Assembly: GCA_010909725.1 (NCBI GenBank)
Contig: JAACMV010000017.1
Span: 744,001 to 808,000, forward strand
Origin: Picochlorum sp. 'celeri'
Lineage: Eukaryota > Chlorophyta > Trebouxiophyceae
Reading direction: 5' to 3'
Length of the DNA stretch: 64,000 nucleotides
Below are positions 1 to 10,263 of the stretch, piece by piece. Position 1 is the stretch's first letter, and each line of letters opens with the position of its first letter. The position numbers and the translations under genes are program-made. The notes under the pieces are model-generated. The model saw only the letters and a program-made list of their open reading frames with translations, was not told the origin of the DNA and did not search any database.

Positions 1-2
1 AG

Positions 3-611
3 GAATGCTCGCCAGAGAAGACCAATGGAAATACGTTTCATGACACAATGAATGCATTGCGAGGAAGGAATACCATGCCGCATGTGGTTACCCGACCTCG
101 GCGTGGCAGGAATGCCTTGTCTGCATCACCTGTGAAGAAAACGTCACCCATGAAGAAAAGGGGGCACGCGACAAGGCGAAGGACCAAGAGCGTGGATTCG
201 GTTTCGTTATCGTCTTCAAAAGATCAAAAAGAGCAGAGACAGGTGCAGATAAATGTTCAAGCAAGGCCTTCACATACGGGCGTTGGATTGCCGGTTGTGT
301 GTTCTGGGACACCAGTCATGGTGAGGCACCACAGTGCTGACATGCCCAGGCCACTCGAGCAACCGAGCCCTCCCCTCGGTACATGGCACGTCATCAGGCG
401 ATATCGCCACCAGGATTTCTTCGAGAATGATACCGAGCAGCAGTCACATATGGGTGTGTCTGATTACTTGGATTACAATTCCTTGGCTGACTATTGCAAT
501 CCTTCTCTCCAGCAGGACCACAACAATGGCAATGATAATGATAATGATGATGAAGATGATGATCTTCTCTTGCATTCCTTTACTCTACAAGATTCCGAGC
601 AACCTCAGTAG
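3..611 (+). CDS. C-terminal part of an unidentified protein (5' end outside window)
   Basis: The frame is open from the third base of the window to a TAG stop, so this is the last exon, or part of it, of a gene that starts upstream. The first ATG inside (base 48) need not be the initiator. The first ~60 residues are rich in Arg and Lys; the middle is Ser/Pro/Gln-rich; the tail is a low-complexity Asn/Asp/Glu tract from GAT/AAT repeats. No domain was recognised. It could be the disordered tail of a regulatory protein. A TGTAA motif lies about 47 nt after the stop. Coding status rests on length and on the neighbouring convergent HACD gene. Confidence 0.5.
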   Translation, partial: ECSPEKTNGNTFHDTMNALRGRNTMPHVVTRPRRGRNALSASPVKKTSPMKKRGHATRRRTKSVDSVSLSSSKDQKEQRQVQINVQARPSHTGVGLPVVCSGTPVMVRHHSADMPRPLEQPSPPLGTWHVIRRYRHQDFFENDTEQQSHMGVSDYLDYNSLADYCNPSLQQDHNNGNDNDNDDEDDDLLLHSFTLQDSEQPQ

Positions 612-798
612 CAAGTTTACAGTACTGTATATTCATGTATGATCTATCTATGTGGTCTTGTAATCGAGTTAGGCAGTCTTCTTTGTCACATCAGCTGCTG
701 TTGCTGTAGAGGACAAGGTTTTCTTCCTTTGCTTCAACATATATCCTGCAAGACATGATACAATTGAATATATGACGATGATGGCTCGAGATTCAGTA

Positions 799-1576
799 CT
801 AGAGCAAATTATCAGAATCACTCATGCATTCAAACATACCATATAATTGAGGGAACCCTGGCAGATAGGCAGCAACAGCAAGAATACACACCACATCGTA
901 TGATATCGAGAAATTCACTGGATTAGGAAGCTCGATTGACAAGGGCTTTTTCATCCGAATAACTGGAAGAGCCAGCCACACCATGGCAAGCTCACTGGAC
1001 ACCCCCAAGGGATACAACACCAAAAATCCAGAATATCTCAACCAGACCATGATGTACGGCTGCATATTGGCTTCTTTACAGGCAAAAAACCCGTATCGAA
1101 TCATCTCACTGAGACACCATGCTGTCAGCAGTGTAATCAGACTCAACTCGAACGAAAATACTGTGTTTGATGTCAGGGACACAACAGATGTGGTTGTTGC
1201 CTCTGGAACCAAGCAGACAATGCCCCACAGAATCCACAGCCTTGATGCCACCTGCGTCGCCGTGATCATCACAGGAGATCGAACAATCCCAAAAGCGGCA
1301 TGCAAAACCTCCATGATGGCAACGGATTGAGACACTTTCAAAGGAACCTGGACAGACTCCCAGACCAGAGAGAGTGTCGTGGGGCTTGTCAAAGACAAGC
1401 CACTCTGCACAGCTGTCACGCATGTCATGATCATGCGAATAAACACATATGCCCTGCAGAGTATTATATGAATAGTCATGGTATCAAATCGACCAGTACA
1501 GTGACCATCGTAGCACCTACCAACCAGAGCAAAGTGCCGCATTGTAAGAAAACAGATACGCTTGCTTTACATTCAT
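799..1576 (-). CDS. PAS2: very-long-chain 3-hydroxyacyl-CoA dehydratase (HACD/PASTICCINO2/Phs1 family)
   Basis: This enzyme does the third step of very-long-chain fatty acid elongation in the ER membrane, dehydrating 3-hydroxyacyl-CoA to trans-2-enoyl-CoA. The start I chose lies upstream of an intron at 1454-1520 (67 nt, gtaggt...ctgcag). Exon 1 gives MNVKQAYLFSYNAALCSGW, which supplies the family's conserved YxxxYN...GW start; the downstream ATG at 1542 would lose it. The protein is 236 aa with about six membrane segments. The family block LRY...LYP.G..SE is present with catalytic Tyr166 and Glu173, at the yeast Phs1 spacing of seven. The C-terminus (PGFPQLY) also fits. No dilysine signal is visible at the end. 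Confidence 0.9.
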
Positions 1577-2690
1577 GGCATCAATTTGATACGTCTTTAC
1601 TGTAATTATTTATTTAAAAAATAATAGTAGCACATGGTCATCTGTGAAATCGGATACATCGGGTTCGGGAATCTTTTTGAATTTTCGGCACTTCGCATGC
1701 GTTTCGACCTTGCACGCGTGCAATTGAGCCCAATTGGGTCATCAGGAAGGGGCTGTGGGGATTCCTGATACTCACCACGGTATTCCATCATGTATCCAGA
1801 CAGAGATTCCATTGGTATGCTACAAGATCATGCGTACGATGCTGTGACTGATGGTCGTCTGCTGCCCGTTCACGACCATGTTTTGTATAGGTTTTGAACT
1901 CCACGGGGAGTGGAGATGCAGAGGTACTAGTCTGCATATCTTTTTTTATACTCGAGATCCTTCTTGAATACGTATTAAATTCAGTTTTAAAAAAGCAAAT
2001 GAACTTCAAATACCCAAAGAAACATGGGTGGTCTTTTGGCCATCACCCACAGATGTCATCCAAGAGTCAACTGTTGTTACATGTTTGAATTCGGGTATTC
2101 TGGCATGTAACATTACTGTGCTACATGCGTATGTAATTTGCTTGTATATCTCCATTTGAAGATGACTTGGAGTGCGCAATCAGAGACAGCGTCCTCGGAA
2201 GAAGATTTTTCATAAGATTTGGTTTGGTCTTTGCATGACAGTTAACTTGAAGTTTAAAATGGAAGAGAGTTGCACGCACATCTCCTTCATTTCGGGATAC
2301 AGCCATCATGGTATAGTATTACTTGATGATAACCTATGTTCGTGACGCTTGGTTCATTGCGTATTGTGCATGCGGATTTCAGTCGCAGTCACTGACGCGT
2401 GCCAGGCGTACGTCACCTGACATTTATCACGCGCGTGTATTCTTCGGCAAAAACAGAGTGCGGATTTTCAATTTTGACGAGTTATTTGTATATAGTACCA
2501 TGACAACGAAGGTAGTTGTAGAATATCACAGTGGTCAGAAATCAAGATGTTCCCTTGCGCGATTTGGTATCTTGTCACACACATGTGTGGGCTGGTGGGC
2601 TGATTTGTTTTGCCAGAGTTGAGGGCCTTTGATCTGATCGGCCAGCGCAGGGTATCATATTAGGTTTTGATCATTCTACACGACGAGAAG
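1577..2690. other. gene-free interval, divergent promoter region of HACD and iron permease
   Basis: About 1.1 kb with no reading frame I can support. It should hold the promoters of the two divergent genes. The part near 2380-2420 contains GACGCGT and TACGTCA-like sequences that could be bZIP sites. Short open frames here lack ATG starts or known similarity. Confidence 0.6.
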
Positions 2691-4518
2691 ATGCAGCAGG
2701 ATCGTTCCACGACGGGTTGTTGCCGTAGCCGGACGGGTCGCAAATTGTTAACACTGGGACAGCGCAGGCCTGTTTGTGAGCAAGCAGTATCCCAGCACAT
2801 TGGGCAACTTGTGGTTTCTGATTCGGCGGAAAAATCAACATGTGACGTGGACGATCAGCGGACTGCATTTATCAGGATGGACACGGTATCCATCTCCAAA
2901 GAACTGGTGGCTGCATCGTTTCGACGGCAAGCCAGCCAGACCCATGCTGGGCAGACATTGGACTATGTTGTGGACGTGGCCGGCTCCCGCTGGTTTTTTG
3001 GTGGAATTATCGCCGTGATTACGGGATGGGCAGTGGCAGGCATAGTCCTCAAAGCCCCGGATCTCTGGCAGATCATCCTTCAGGATGTTTCTTCAATTCA
3101 GGTACGAGGTGTCACATCTATACATTGGATAGTGTAGACGATTGATGGCTGTTTTTTCTGCTGGTATGCAGTGCTACATTTCTGACATCATTTTGATGCG
3201 TCAGCAATTTACTGATACACGAGAACATCTCCGAATGATTGCAATCCTTCGGTCGAGATCCCACACGGTGAATGAGTGTTTCACCTTTATGATCCAACAG
3301 GGCATGCTCCACCAGGACCTTGAGCTGCAAGAGACACTGGCCAGTTTGGGAACCACGATTTTGACACAAGAATCCACACTCGAGCTGGATGAAAGTACAA
3401 GTGCATTCAAAAAGATGTTTACCATAAAGAATGCAAAGGATCGCGAGGTTTTCGATGATCTGGAGAGAGCTGCTGAGGAGCTAGATGGGGTGGGAGAAGC
3501 TCGCTCCTTGGCTCCACAAGACACGTTTGACAAAGTGATACTGATCGTCGCGGAAGTTGTTGGTAGCATTTGGATGCTTACGATATTTGTCATTGGTATC
3601 GTGATATGGATCTGCCTGGGTCCAAAGTACAGTTTTTCAAACGAATGGCAGCTGTGGTTGAATACATGCACTGCCCTGCAGCAAACCTTGACGATCTGTT
3701 TGTTGACCCTGGCAAGGGCGAGGCACGATTGTTTCGTTGAAAAATGCATGGGTTCGATATTCATCCAGGATTGTGAGCTGGAATATCGCTGTAGGAATCT
3801 TATCCAATATGAAATCCCCAACAAGTCTGTTGGAATTGAGTGGCAGCCAGCATCCAAGTTTGAGCGCAGTCTGGACTGGTATGCTGGATTTGTTGGGTCG
3901 GGATACATGGTGATCCTATCTTTTGCATTTCTTATTGTTTGGCTAGGTATCGGGCATCCAATGCAATGGGGAGACAATTGGTGGCTCATCATTGGCACCT
4001 ATACGGGACTTGTTGGAACATTCAATGCCGCAGTCCTTCGGTACAGTTTGTACAATGCTGAGAAGAAAATTTCGGATGAATATGCTGCGCTGATCACACA
4101 AGATAAGATTATTTTTGATGCACTGCAAATTCCCTTTCCAAATCAAGAAATGAAATACAAATCTGGACCAATGACCAGAATCAGTCTCTTCTTCAGTTGG
4201 GCCTGTGCCACTCCATGGGCAGTCGTCGCCATTTTGGCACTGATCATCGCTTTGCTGGTGTATGCAACTGCAGTATTATGGAATGAGACGGCACAGTTGG
4301 TGGTCAATAGTGTTACCATGATTGTGGAGTCGTTTTTCCTGATTGTCCTGATCAGTGCTCACAACTTGCAGGCTACTGAGCATAGGATTCGCCTGCATGA
4401 TATATTGATGAGGCGCTTGCAGCTCCTAGTGATTCATAAGCGTGCATCGACTCACTTAGCAGATTCATACAAAAGCGGTACTCCAGAAGCGCATGCGCTT
4501 GATCTGATGCGGGATTAA
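2691..4518 (+). CDS. low-affinity iron permease, Fet4-like membrane protein
   Basis: This is a plasma-membrane divalent metal transporter candidate of the family typified by yeast Fet4 (Pfam Iron_permease). There is one intron, 3102-3171 (70 nt, gtacga...atgcag), phase 0. Splicing joins DVSSIQ to CYISDIILMRQQ, the family's conserved membrane-exit block, followed by LRSRS. The upstream in-frame TTG is not an initiator, so I start at the first ATG. The spliced protein is about 585 aa. Paired membrane segments lie at about residues 100-125, 305-330, 410-455 and 510-570, and the WQ..L segment recurs (near WQIILQD and WQLWLNT), consistent with the duplicated family fold. Substrate is inferred, not shown. 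Confidence 0.8.
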
Positions 4519-4900
4519 TCGATCAATGCCGGAATGCATGTGCCACTGTTTGATCAAATTTGAATGCCTTGAATGGCAATTTGAATTCCATCAAAGCAGG
4601 ATCGTTCTGACATCGCTGTGAACGAAAGAGATGATGTGGAAATTCATATTTACGATGAAGATTGTATACCAGCAACCAACCCTTTCTGAAACATCCCGTT
4701 GATTTCTTGCAACTGACAGAGATTCCATCTCTTCCAAGACAGAAAAGATCAATCTATATACCATTCATGTTACAAGTCTCTCGTGCAAGAGAATTGCTAT
4801 TATATATATATCAATAATATTATTATGTACGCACAACCGTATATAATGATGCATCATGGATTCGTTTTCAATCATCATTCTTTTCTTCTTTTTCTTCTTC
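4519..4900. other. convergent intergenic region, AT-rich
   Basis: This separates the 3' ends of the iron permease and HMCES genes. It holds an A+T-rich stretch with alternating TA near 4798-4830. No gene or RNA was recognised. Confidence 0.6.
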
Positions 4901-5857
4901 CTAATCCTCCTCCTCCTCCTTTTTGATTCGCTTCAAGGATGGTTCAGCTTCTTCTCCATTACTATTTTCCTTTTTCACTGCTTTCTGTTTCGTATTCTTT
5001 GCAGAAAATAGAGATGAAAACAGCGTCGTCTGCGTGTTCTTGAGCTTTTCACTACACACTGGCCCCTGGCATGTCACCCGCCCCATCTTGGGCGTCACAG
5101 GATACCATTCCAACCGCATCTCTCCATGGTATGGCTCAATATCACCTTTTGTTATACCATGTTTATTTGGATTTAACCAATCACGCTGTGCCGCGTCTGA
5201 AGACAGAATCAAAGGCATTCTATCATGCAACCAGGTCAACTCCTTATTGCTTGGAGTAGTCACAATAGTACACGTCCTCAGCAGGCTCCCATCTGCATCC
5301 TTCCAACAATCATACAGCCCAGCCATGGGCATGATGGATACATCCCCAGAGGCATCCTTGAAGTGTATGAAATAGGGCTGCTTGGTTTCCTTGCCAAGCG
5401 ATGTGGTGTGCTTCCACTCATAAAACCCTTCAGTAAACACAATGCATCGATTCCTGGAAACCAATCTCCGAAACGATGGCTTCTCACACATTGTTTCGCT
5501 TCTGCAGTTGAACATTTTGAAGAAATCTGGCGTGCCTTTCTGAAACGAAGGCACCAGACCCCATACCAGTGGCGCAACCACCACCTCCTGTCCTTGATCA
5601 ATCGAATCGTCCACATCAGCAGAAGTCTTGGTTTTCGCTTTAGAAGAAGAAGAAGAAGAAGAAGAAGAAGAAGGGGTCATGGCCACAGGGAGTCGATATG
5701 TCCCACCAGGTCCAATATTATACGAGGGAGTAAATGTCATGCGAAATGCCTCCTCTTCCAGTCGCACAGACTGGTTATTGCTATTATTAATGCAATGTTG
5801 TTCAACATAGTTTCTAATTCGTTCGGGTTGCAAGGCACAGCGCACTCTTCCGCACAT
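4901..5857 (-). CDS. HMCES: abasic-site processing protein HMCES/YedK (SRAP domain)
   Basis: It forms a covalent thiazolidine cross-link with abasic sites in single-stranded DNA through its N-terminal cysteine, shielding forks. I start at the internal ATG, three codons after a possible upstream ATG, because chemistry needs Cys2 exposed after Met removal, and the sequence MCGR is exactly the family start. Other family residues are present: NCRSET (Asn), EGFYEW (Glu) and HDRMP (His). A Ser10 tract from a microsatellite plus a charged linker interrupts the domain after about residue 60. The C-terminal tail carries QTTLFSSLF, loosely like a PCNA-interacting peptide, and a Lys/Glu-rich end that may include a nuclear signal. 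Confidence 0.9.
   Translation of the reverse strand: MCGRVRCALQPERIRNYVEQHCINNSNNQSVRLEEEAFRMTFTPSYNIGPGGTYRLPVAMTPSSSSSSSSSSKAKTKTSADVDDSIDQGQEVVVAPLVWGLVPSFQKGTPDFFKMFNCRSETMCEKPSFRRLVSRNRCIVFTEGFYEWKHTTSLGKETKQPYFIHFKDASGDVSIMPMAGLYDCWKDADGSLLRTCTIVTTPSNKELTWLHDRMPLILSSDAAQRDWLNPNKHGITKGDIEPYHGEMRLEWYPVTPKMGRVTCQGPVCSEKLKNTQTTLFSSLFSAKNTKQKAVKKENSNGEEAEPSLKRIKKEEEED
5642..5673. repeat. (AGA)n trinucleotide microsatellite inside HMCES
   Basis: About ten AGA units on the plus strand read as TCT on the coding strand and give ten consecutive serines in HMCES. It is in frame, so length change would vary the linker without breaking the gene. Confidence 0.9.
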
Positions 5858-6095
5858 GTCGTGCAAAACTGCGTTCGATTTCGATTTAAAAACAGGTCTT
5901 CCGTTTTTAGGTATTGCTCACTATTTACTCGATACTGTTGGTTGTGTAATTTACACTGGAAATAAACATAATTATAATAGTAAGTGTGTACCGCAGACAA
6001 GAATTCTGATGAATTGACCTTGAGCATGTGTACCAGACATTCAACTTGATTCATGGGATCAGCCTGTGCATGACGGCACGTAGATTCACAATCTA

Positions 6096-7806
6096 TCATA
6101 CCATCAGGTACGATCTGACATTGCTGAAGATCTTGGCGTTGGCCTTTGTCCACTGAGCGGCAAGTTCAGGGTTCAAATACTGAAGTTGGGGTGTCAAGGA
6201 TGACATAGACAGACCATGGCTTCCTAGAGGAATATACAGTACATTGTCGGCGCCAAGCCCTGAGTTCTGCGTGCAATACGTCTTGTTTCCATCTGGGCAA
6301 TAATTATACCAATCGACACCTTCTGGGAGAATTCCAAGAATCTTCCATGGATCCAGCCCCTCACTGACAAAGGTGACATTCTCCACCTGGAGAGTTCTGC
6401 CGCCATATATTTCATTCGTCCTCTCTACGTATCCCTCTATGACATCTAATGTCAGCGACATATTAAATTGCTTCCTACAGAGCTCGTCGTCGAACCGCTC
6501 GAGGTTGTCGTCAGGGAACAGTGTCATATATTTCCATGCTGGCATGCTGGATGAAAAACCATAATATGGCTGGAAGTAACCAAATTCATGGCAGATTTGA
6601 TATGACCATAGTCTGCTTGCCATATCATTTTGCTCCTCATCAGTTATTGGCCATTTGAGATTATCTTGCTCATCATCCTGCTCGCCATCGTCTGGTCCGC
6701 TTGTATCGCTCACACACGTTGGAGTGGTTGGGATATCAGGTGTTGCTTGAACAAGTTTGTACAAGCCTTTCCACGTACCACGCTGCTCCCCACTATATTC
6801 ATTTGCTACCTGACACCACTTTCGGACATATATAAATGACGAAGGCTCCACGATATCCATATAATTCTGACCACCCACAAGAGAAGTGACAAGCGAACTG
6901 ATCATGTCTGACACATCATTCTCATCATATCTGTTGATGCTGCTGGCCTCATCACAAGGTCTAAACCAGGGTGGAACTTTGGTCAAAGAATCCATGGATC
7001 TAGATGCAAGTAAATATAATGCATTATCCCAGAAATCAAAGCAGGACTGACTGCCACCAATTTCCTCAACTTTTAAATTGTCTGCAAGTACTTGATAAAG
7101 ATCGTGAAAATCAATTTGCGCAAGAACGGGCGCTGAATGTGCCACTGCTCCAGAAATAATGTCTCCGTGCTTTAATTTCATCCATGCCGCAAGATTTCCC
7201 GGGTATGAACCGCCAGTGACAACCCATCTGCTGTTGCTCAAGCTATGAGTCATCAGGAGAGGAGGAGAGGACTTGGGATCAGTTTGATTCGCCCGAACAT
7301 CCTTCAAATACAAAATAAATTGCCTCATATCTGCCAAAGCTTGTTCTGAAGATAAATATCGCAGGTTCTCAGTCGATGCATCTAGCAGAAACTTTGGATA
7401 GGACAAGCCATAGTAACGGTGCTCCAAGGCAACCATCACACCACCTGCCACGCGTGCTATCTCCGACATGGACTTGGAAAAGAAAGCATCGCCTGTCTGA
7501 GGTGCCTCACCACCGATATACAAGATCGCCGGTGGGTCATCTTTTGTAGCATATTGCGAACAGATGGTATATCTCTGAGAGAAGACTCTTGTGTCATCCT
7601 CAGAAAAGTGATCCAGTTTCTGATCATCGTAAAAATGGATGCTGCAACCGCCTGGCAAATCTTGTCTCCCTTGAACCTTGAATAAATCCTCGAAATGCTG
7701 TCCATGCAAACTATCGGATATGGAAGAAGACGCGGTAAGCGTTGGGAAGGGCCAGCACAAGCACAAGCAGTGCAGGCAGGGTGCTCGCAAGATGCCTTCT
7801 GGGCAT
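6096..7806 (-). CDS. serine carboxypeptidase, peptidase family S28 (PRSS16/TSSP-like), with an apparent 1-nt frameshift near its signal peptide
   Basis: This is a secreted or vacuolar S28 serine peptidase that cleaves after proline or at dipeptide ends. The catalytic triad blocks are GGSYPG (Ser), GLDPWK (Asp) and LGSHG (His), with family motifs KLDHF, FSQRY and LEHRYYG. The long frame has no ATG before residue ~100 and opens after a stop. An ATG at 7806 in another frame encodes an excellent signal peptide (MPRRHLASTLPALL, then LVLVLALPNA). Removing one base near 7737 (the AA of ggtaagc) joins it to the peptidase without a seam. No GT-AG intron of the local type fits. A genuine lesion or a sequencing error are both possible. 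Confidence 0.8.
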
Positions 7807-8060
7807 CTTTAATGAGCCCACCGAAAGAAGAAGTCTTTTTATTATTCGACAAAGAATTGAATCATATGATTTCTGTGTGTATGAATATCATTGCGATTTG
7901 ATTACACTGTACTACCCTGTCGACAGAGAGTAACACATGGGTGCTGAGCATATGCCGAGTATATATCGGTCGGAGCGCTCGACCGAGCGGAGGTATACTA
8001 GTATGTATGGGCTAGTGTACCATTTACTAAAAGTCTGCAGATGTTTTTCTACTAGATTGA

Positions 8061-9143
8061 TCAAATTGAAAATATAGTTTTATGACGATGGTCATGCTCA
8101 TCCGACTCGTGATGATCATTCTTCCGAAGAATAAAACACTTGGATTCAATCGGAACCTCAAACGACGTTGCCCTCTTCTTATTCCTCTTCTTCTTCTTCT
8201 CTTCAAGACCGCCATCCTCGCCAATCCCATGTCTGTATAAACAGGCCAACAGATCCTCATGAAGACGCTTACGAGCACCACCATGCACATGTGAACGAAC
8301 AAAAGACATGGAATCTATCAAATCTAAGAATGCATTCGTGGAAGGAAGCATCATTGGGTTTGGTTTGACAAAATACCCAACCATCTTGAACAGCCCTCCC
8401 TCTTCTAATATATAACTCCATTCATCCACAGCATGCTGCTTCTGATACCTATTATAATTCAAAATATTCTTTTCCAAACGTTCCTCCAGATCCTGCACGA
8501 GAGGAGATGACAAATCCCGGTCATTCCAAGCCACCACAAGGTACTTGTTTGGCTTGAGAATGCGATGCATCTCTTTCAGTGCTTCAGGAATATTCAACAG
8601 ATGCAACCCATGAAAGATGGTCACAACATCAGCAGAATCACTATCGATCACAGATTCTTCCACAGATGCTGGCACCAGCTCGATCTGTGCATCCCTTTTG
8701 GCTGCGTATGAAAAGGTTCTGTTCATAGAACTGACGTCTGCCTCGATTGACGTGACTCTAAAATTCGCCACCTTGGCCAGTTCGACACCAGCCCTTCCTT
8801 CTGACCCTACCACAATATCCACGCAATGAACCTGACTTTTATAGGAATTGTTCACATCCCCATTATGATTGTTCTGAACGAGATTTGCAATGGTTTTCCA
8901 CATCGAATGCGGAAATTGTGAACGGAAATGAACCAACATTGAAAGAGTCGTTTCAGACCCTTTCTCATGGGTCGATTTTGCCTCTAATGCAGCATGATGT
9001 TTTGTATCGTCATGATGACGGTGAGAAATACGCTCATTTGGGTACACAATGCCATCCTGGTGGGTTGCATACCAAGCTGCACGAGTGCAGAGGAGCGTGT
9101 GTGCTCTAAACCTTTTACATGTATGCAGGACAACAGACCGCAT
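8061..9143 (-). CDS. SAM-dependent methyltransferase (class I, Methyltransf_11-like), probably organellar
   Basis: A Rossmann methyltransferase of unknown substrate. After about 100 residues with an Arg/Ser-rich, acid-poor N-terminus (mitochondrial or plastid presequence-like), motif I is degenerate (VDIVVGSEGRAGVELA instead of a glycine-rich loop). An acidic residue follows at the end of strand 2 (SIEAD), then a motif near DVVTIFHGLHLLN and the post-motif LKPNKYLVVAWNDRD. The W.DRD end is typical of ubiquinone/menaquinone-like and yeast Crg1-like enzymes. The C-terminus is Lys- and His-rich. The weak SAM loop lowers certainty about activity. The upstream region carries a bZIP-like 15-mer shared with the USP gene. 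Confidence 0.7.
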   Translation of the reverse strand: MRSVVLHTCKRFRAHTLLCTRAAWYATHQDGIVYPNERISHRHHDDTKHHAALEAKSTHEKGSETTLSMLVHFRSQFPHSMWKTIANLVQNNHNGDVNNSYKSQVHCVDIVVGSEGRAGVELAKVANFRVTSIEADVSSMNRTFSYAAKRDAQIELVPASVEESVIDSDSADVVTIFHGLHLLNIPEALKEMHRILKPNKYLVVAWNDRDLSSPLVQDLEERLEKNILNYNRYQKQHAVDEWSYILEEGGLFKMVGYFVKPNPMMLPSTNAFLDLIDSMSFVRSHVHGGARKRLHEDLLACLYRHGIGEDGGLEEKKKKRNKKRATSFEVPIESKCFILRKNDHHESDEHDHRHKTIFSI

Positions 9144-9247
9144 GGCATAATTTTTTTATTTATTTACATCACGAATACGTGTATCAATAATGAAATCAGC
9201 ATATCGAATCAAAGTTGGTTTGGAAAAATCGACACTGTCAAAAAAAA

Positions 9248-9262
9248 GATGACGTGGCATGT
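9248..9262 (-). promoter_or_regulatory. bZIP/UPRE-like element GATGACGTGGCATGT
   Basis: The 15-mer lies about 105 bp upstream of the methyltransferase start and is repeated exactly at 41131-41145 before the universal stress protein gene. Its core TGACGTGG matches the unfolded-protein-response element class bound by bZIP factors. Function is inferred. Confidence 0.45.
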
Positions 9263-9283
9263 GTATTTGCAGCATGGGTCAAT

Positions 9284-10195
9284 TCAAGGTATGGTGGCAA
9301 AGAGCTCCTTCCATGGGCGAGATGGTGCGTCTTTGATTGAAATCACTTCCAATGTCTTATTTGTGGCTTCTGGTTCTACAAGGGCAGCGATACATCCCTC
9401 GGCGACCTTGGATCTGAGAATTGAGCCAGGGCGCTTTCTGGGTGGTAGGCCATAGGTATCTGCTGGGGCAACCACTGGGTTTTTACCATCCTCGTCTTTG
9501 TTCAAGAGTCCACCTGGTCGAATGATTGTGTAATCGATCCCGGAGCGTTGGACTGCCAACTCACCGAATTTCTTCATGACAAGGACCAGACCAAAGAGGT
9601 TTAAAGGAAAAAGAGGGTCATCAGCTCCAATGCTGCTGACCATGACAATCTTCTTTACATTGCCCTGCTTCGCGGCGGCGACAATATTCTCAACTCCTTG
9701 GAAATCCACTTTAAATGGACTGAGAGGGTCCATTCTCGATGTTGGACCGGAGCAGATGATGACAGCATCACATCCCTCCATGGCTCTGGAGACCTGCTCA
9801 TAGTTGAACACATCACCCTCTTGAATGCTGACACCTTGCTGAATTCCTGGCAGCATACCACTCGCTTTCACTCCGTCTCGAGAAAATGCTTTAACACTGA
9901 CACCCATATCACTGAGTTGCTGAACTACACGCGCGCCAGTCTTGCCTGTCGCTCCTGTGACGAGCACCTGGCTGTAGGAACCAAAGCGCGAGTCTGCGCT
10001 TGGAAGCGCCTTCACGCTGTCTTCTGCGTCTGCAGCTGCGCGTACTTTAATGGGTTTATTTTGAGCATGAGATTGGTGGGTTGATGGACGCCTATACTGA
10101 GAATGCCAAGGTCCACGTGGGTGGATTGGCAGCTGACGACCACATATTGACTGACATGTGATCTTGGAGCGAGTTCGTAGTCGAGAGACCTGCAT
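9284..10195 (-). CDS. NAD(P)-binding Rossmann-fold plastid protein (atypical SDR, At2g34460-like)
   Basis: An atypical short-chain dehydrogenase/reductase of unclear substrate. The first ~55 residues are Arg/Ser/Gln-rich and almost free of acids, as in a chloroplast transit peptide. The dinucleotide motif VLVTGATGKTGARVV follows at about residue 80, and the conserved VMVSSIGAD (Ser in the active-site area) and IDYTIIRPGGL blocks come later. There is no YxxxK catalytic pair in the classic position, as usual in this atypical group. The length (303 aa) is normal. The gene is intronless. Confidence 0.8.
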   Translation of the reverse strand: MQVSRLRTRSKITCQSICGRQLPIHPRGPWHSQYRRPSTHQSHAQNKPIKVRAAADAEDSVKALPSADSRFGSYSQVLVTGATGKTGARVVQQLSDMGVSVKAFSRDGVKASGMLPGIQQGVSIQEGDVFNYEQVSRAMEGCDAVIICSGPTSRMDPLSPFKVDFQGVENIVAAAKQGNVKKIVMVSSIGADDPLFPLNLFGLVLVMKKFGELAVQRSGIDYTIIRPGGLLNKDEDGKNPVVAPADTYGLPPRKRPGSILRSKVAEGCIAALVEPEATNKTLEVISIKDAPSRPWKELFATIP

Positions 10196-10263
10196 TGTTC
10201 TTTCAGCTTGTATATGAAATAAAATAGTATGATTTTGAATAGGTTACACCGCTACTATGTGAA

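Noticed and set aside
983..1330. 115-aa plus-strand frame
   Set aside because: Exactly antisense to the HACD coding exon; shadow frame.
7707..7740. 34-nt intron in the S28 peptidase
   Set aside because: Its donor (gtcttc) lacks the +5 G found in every other intron of this window, and the size is out of range.
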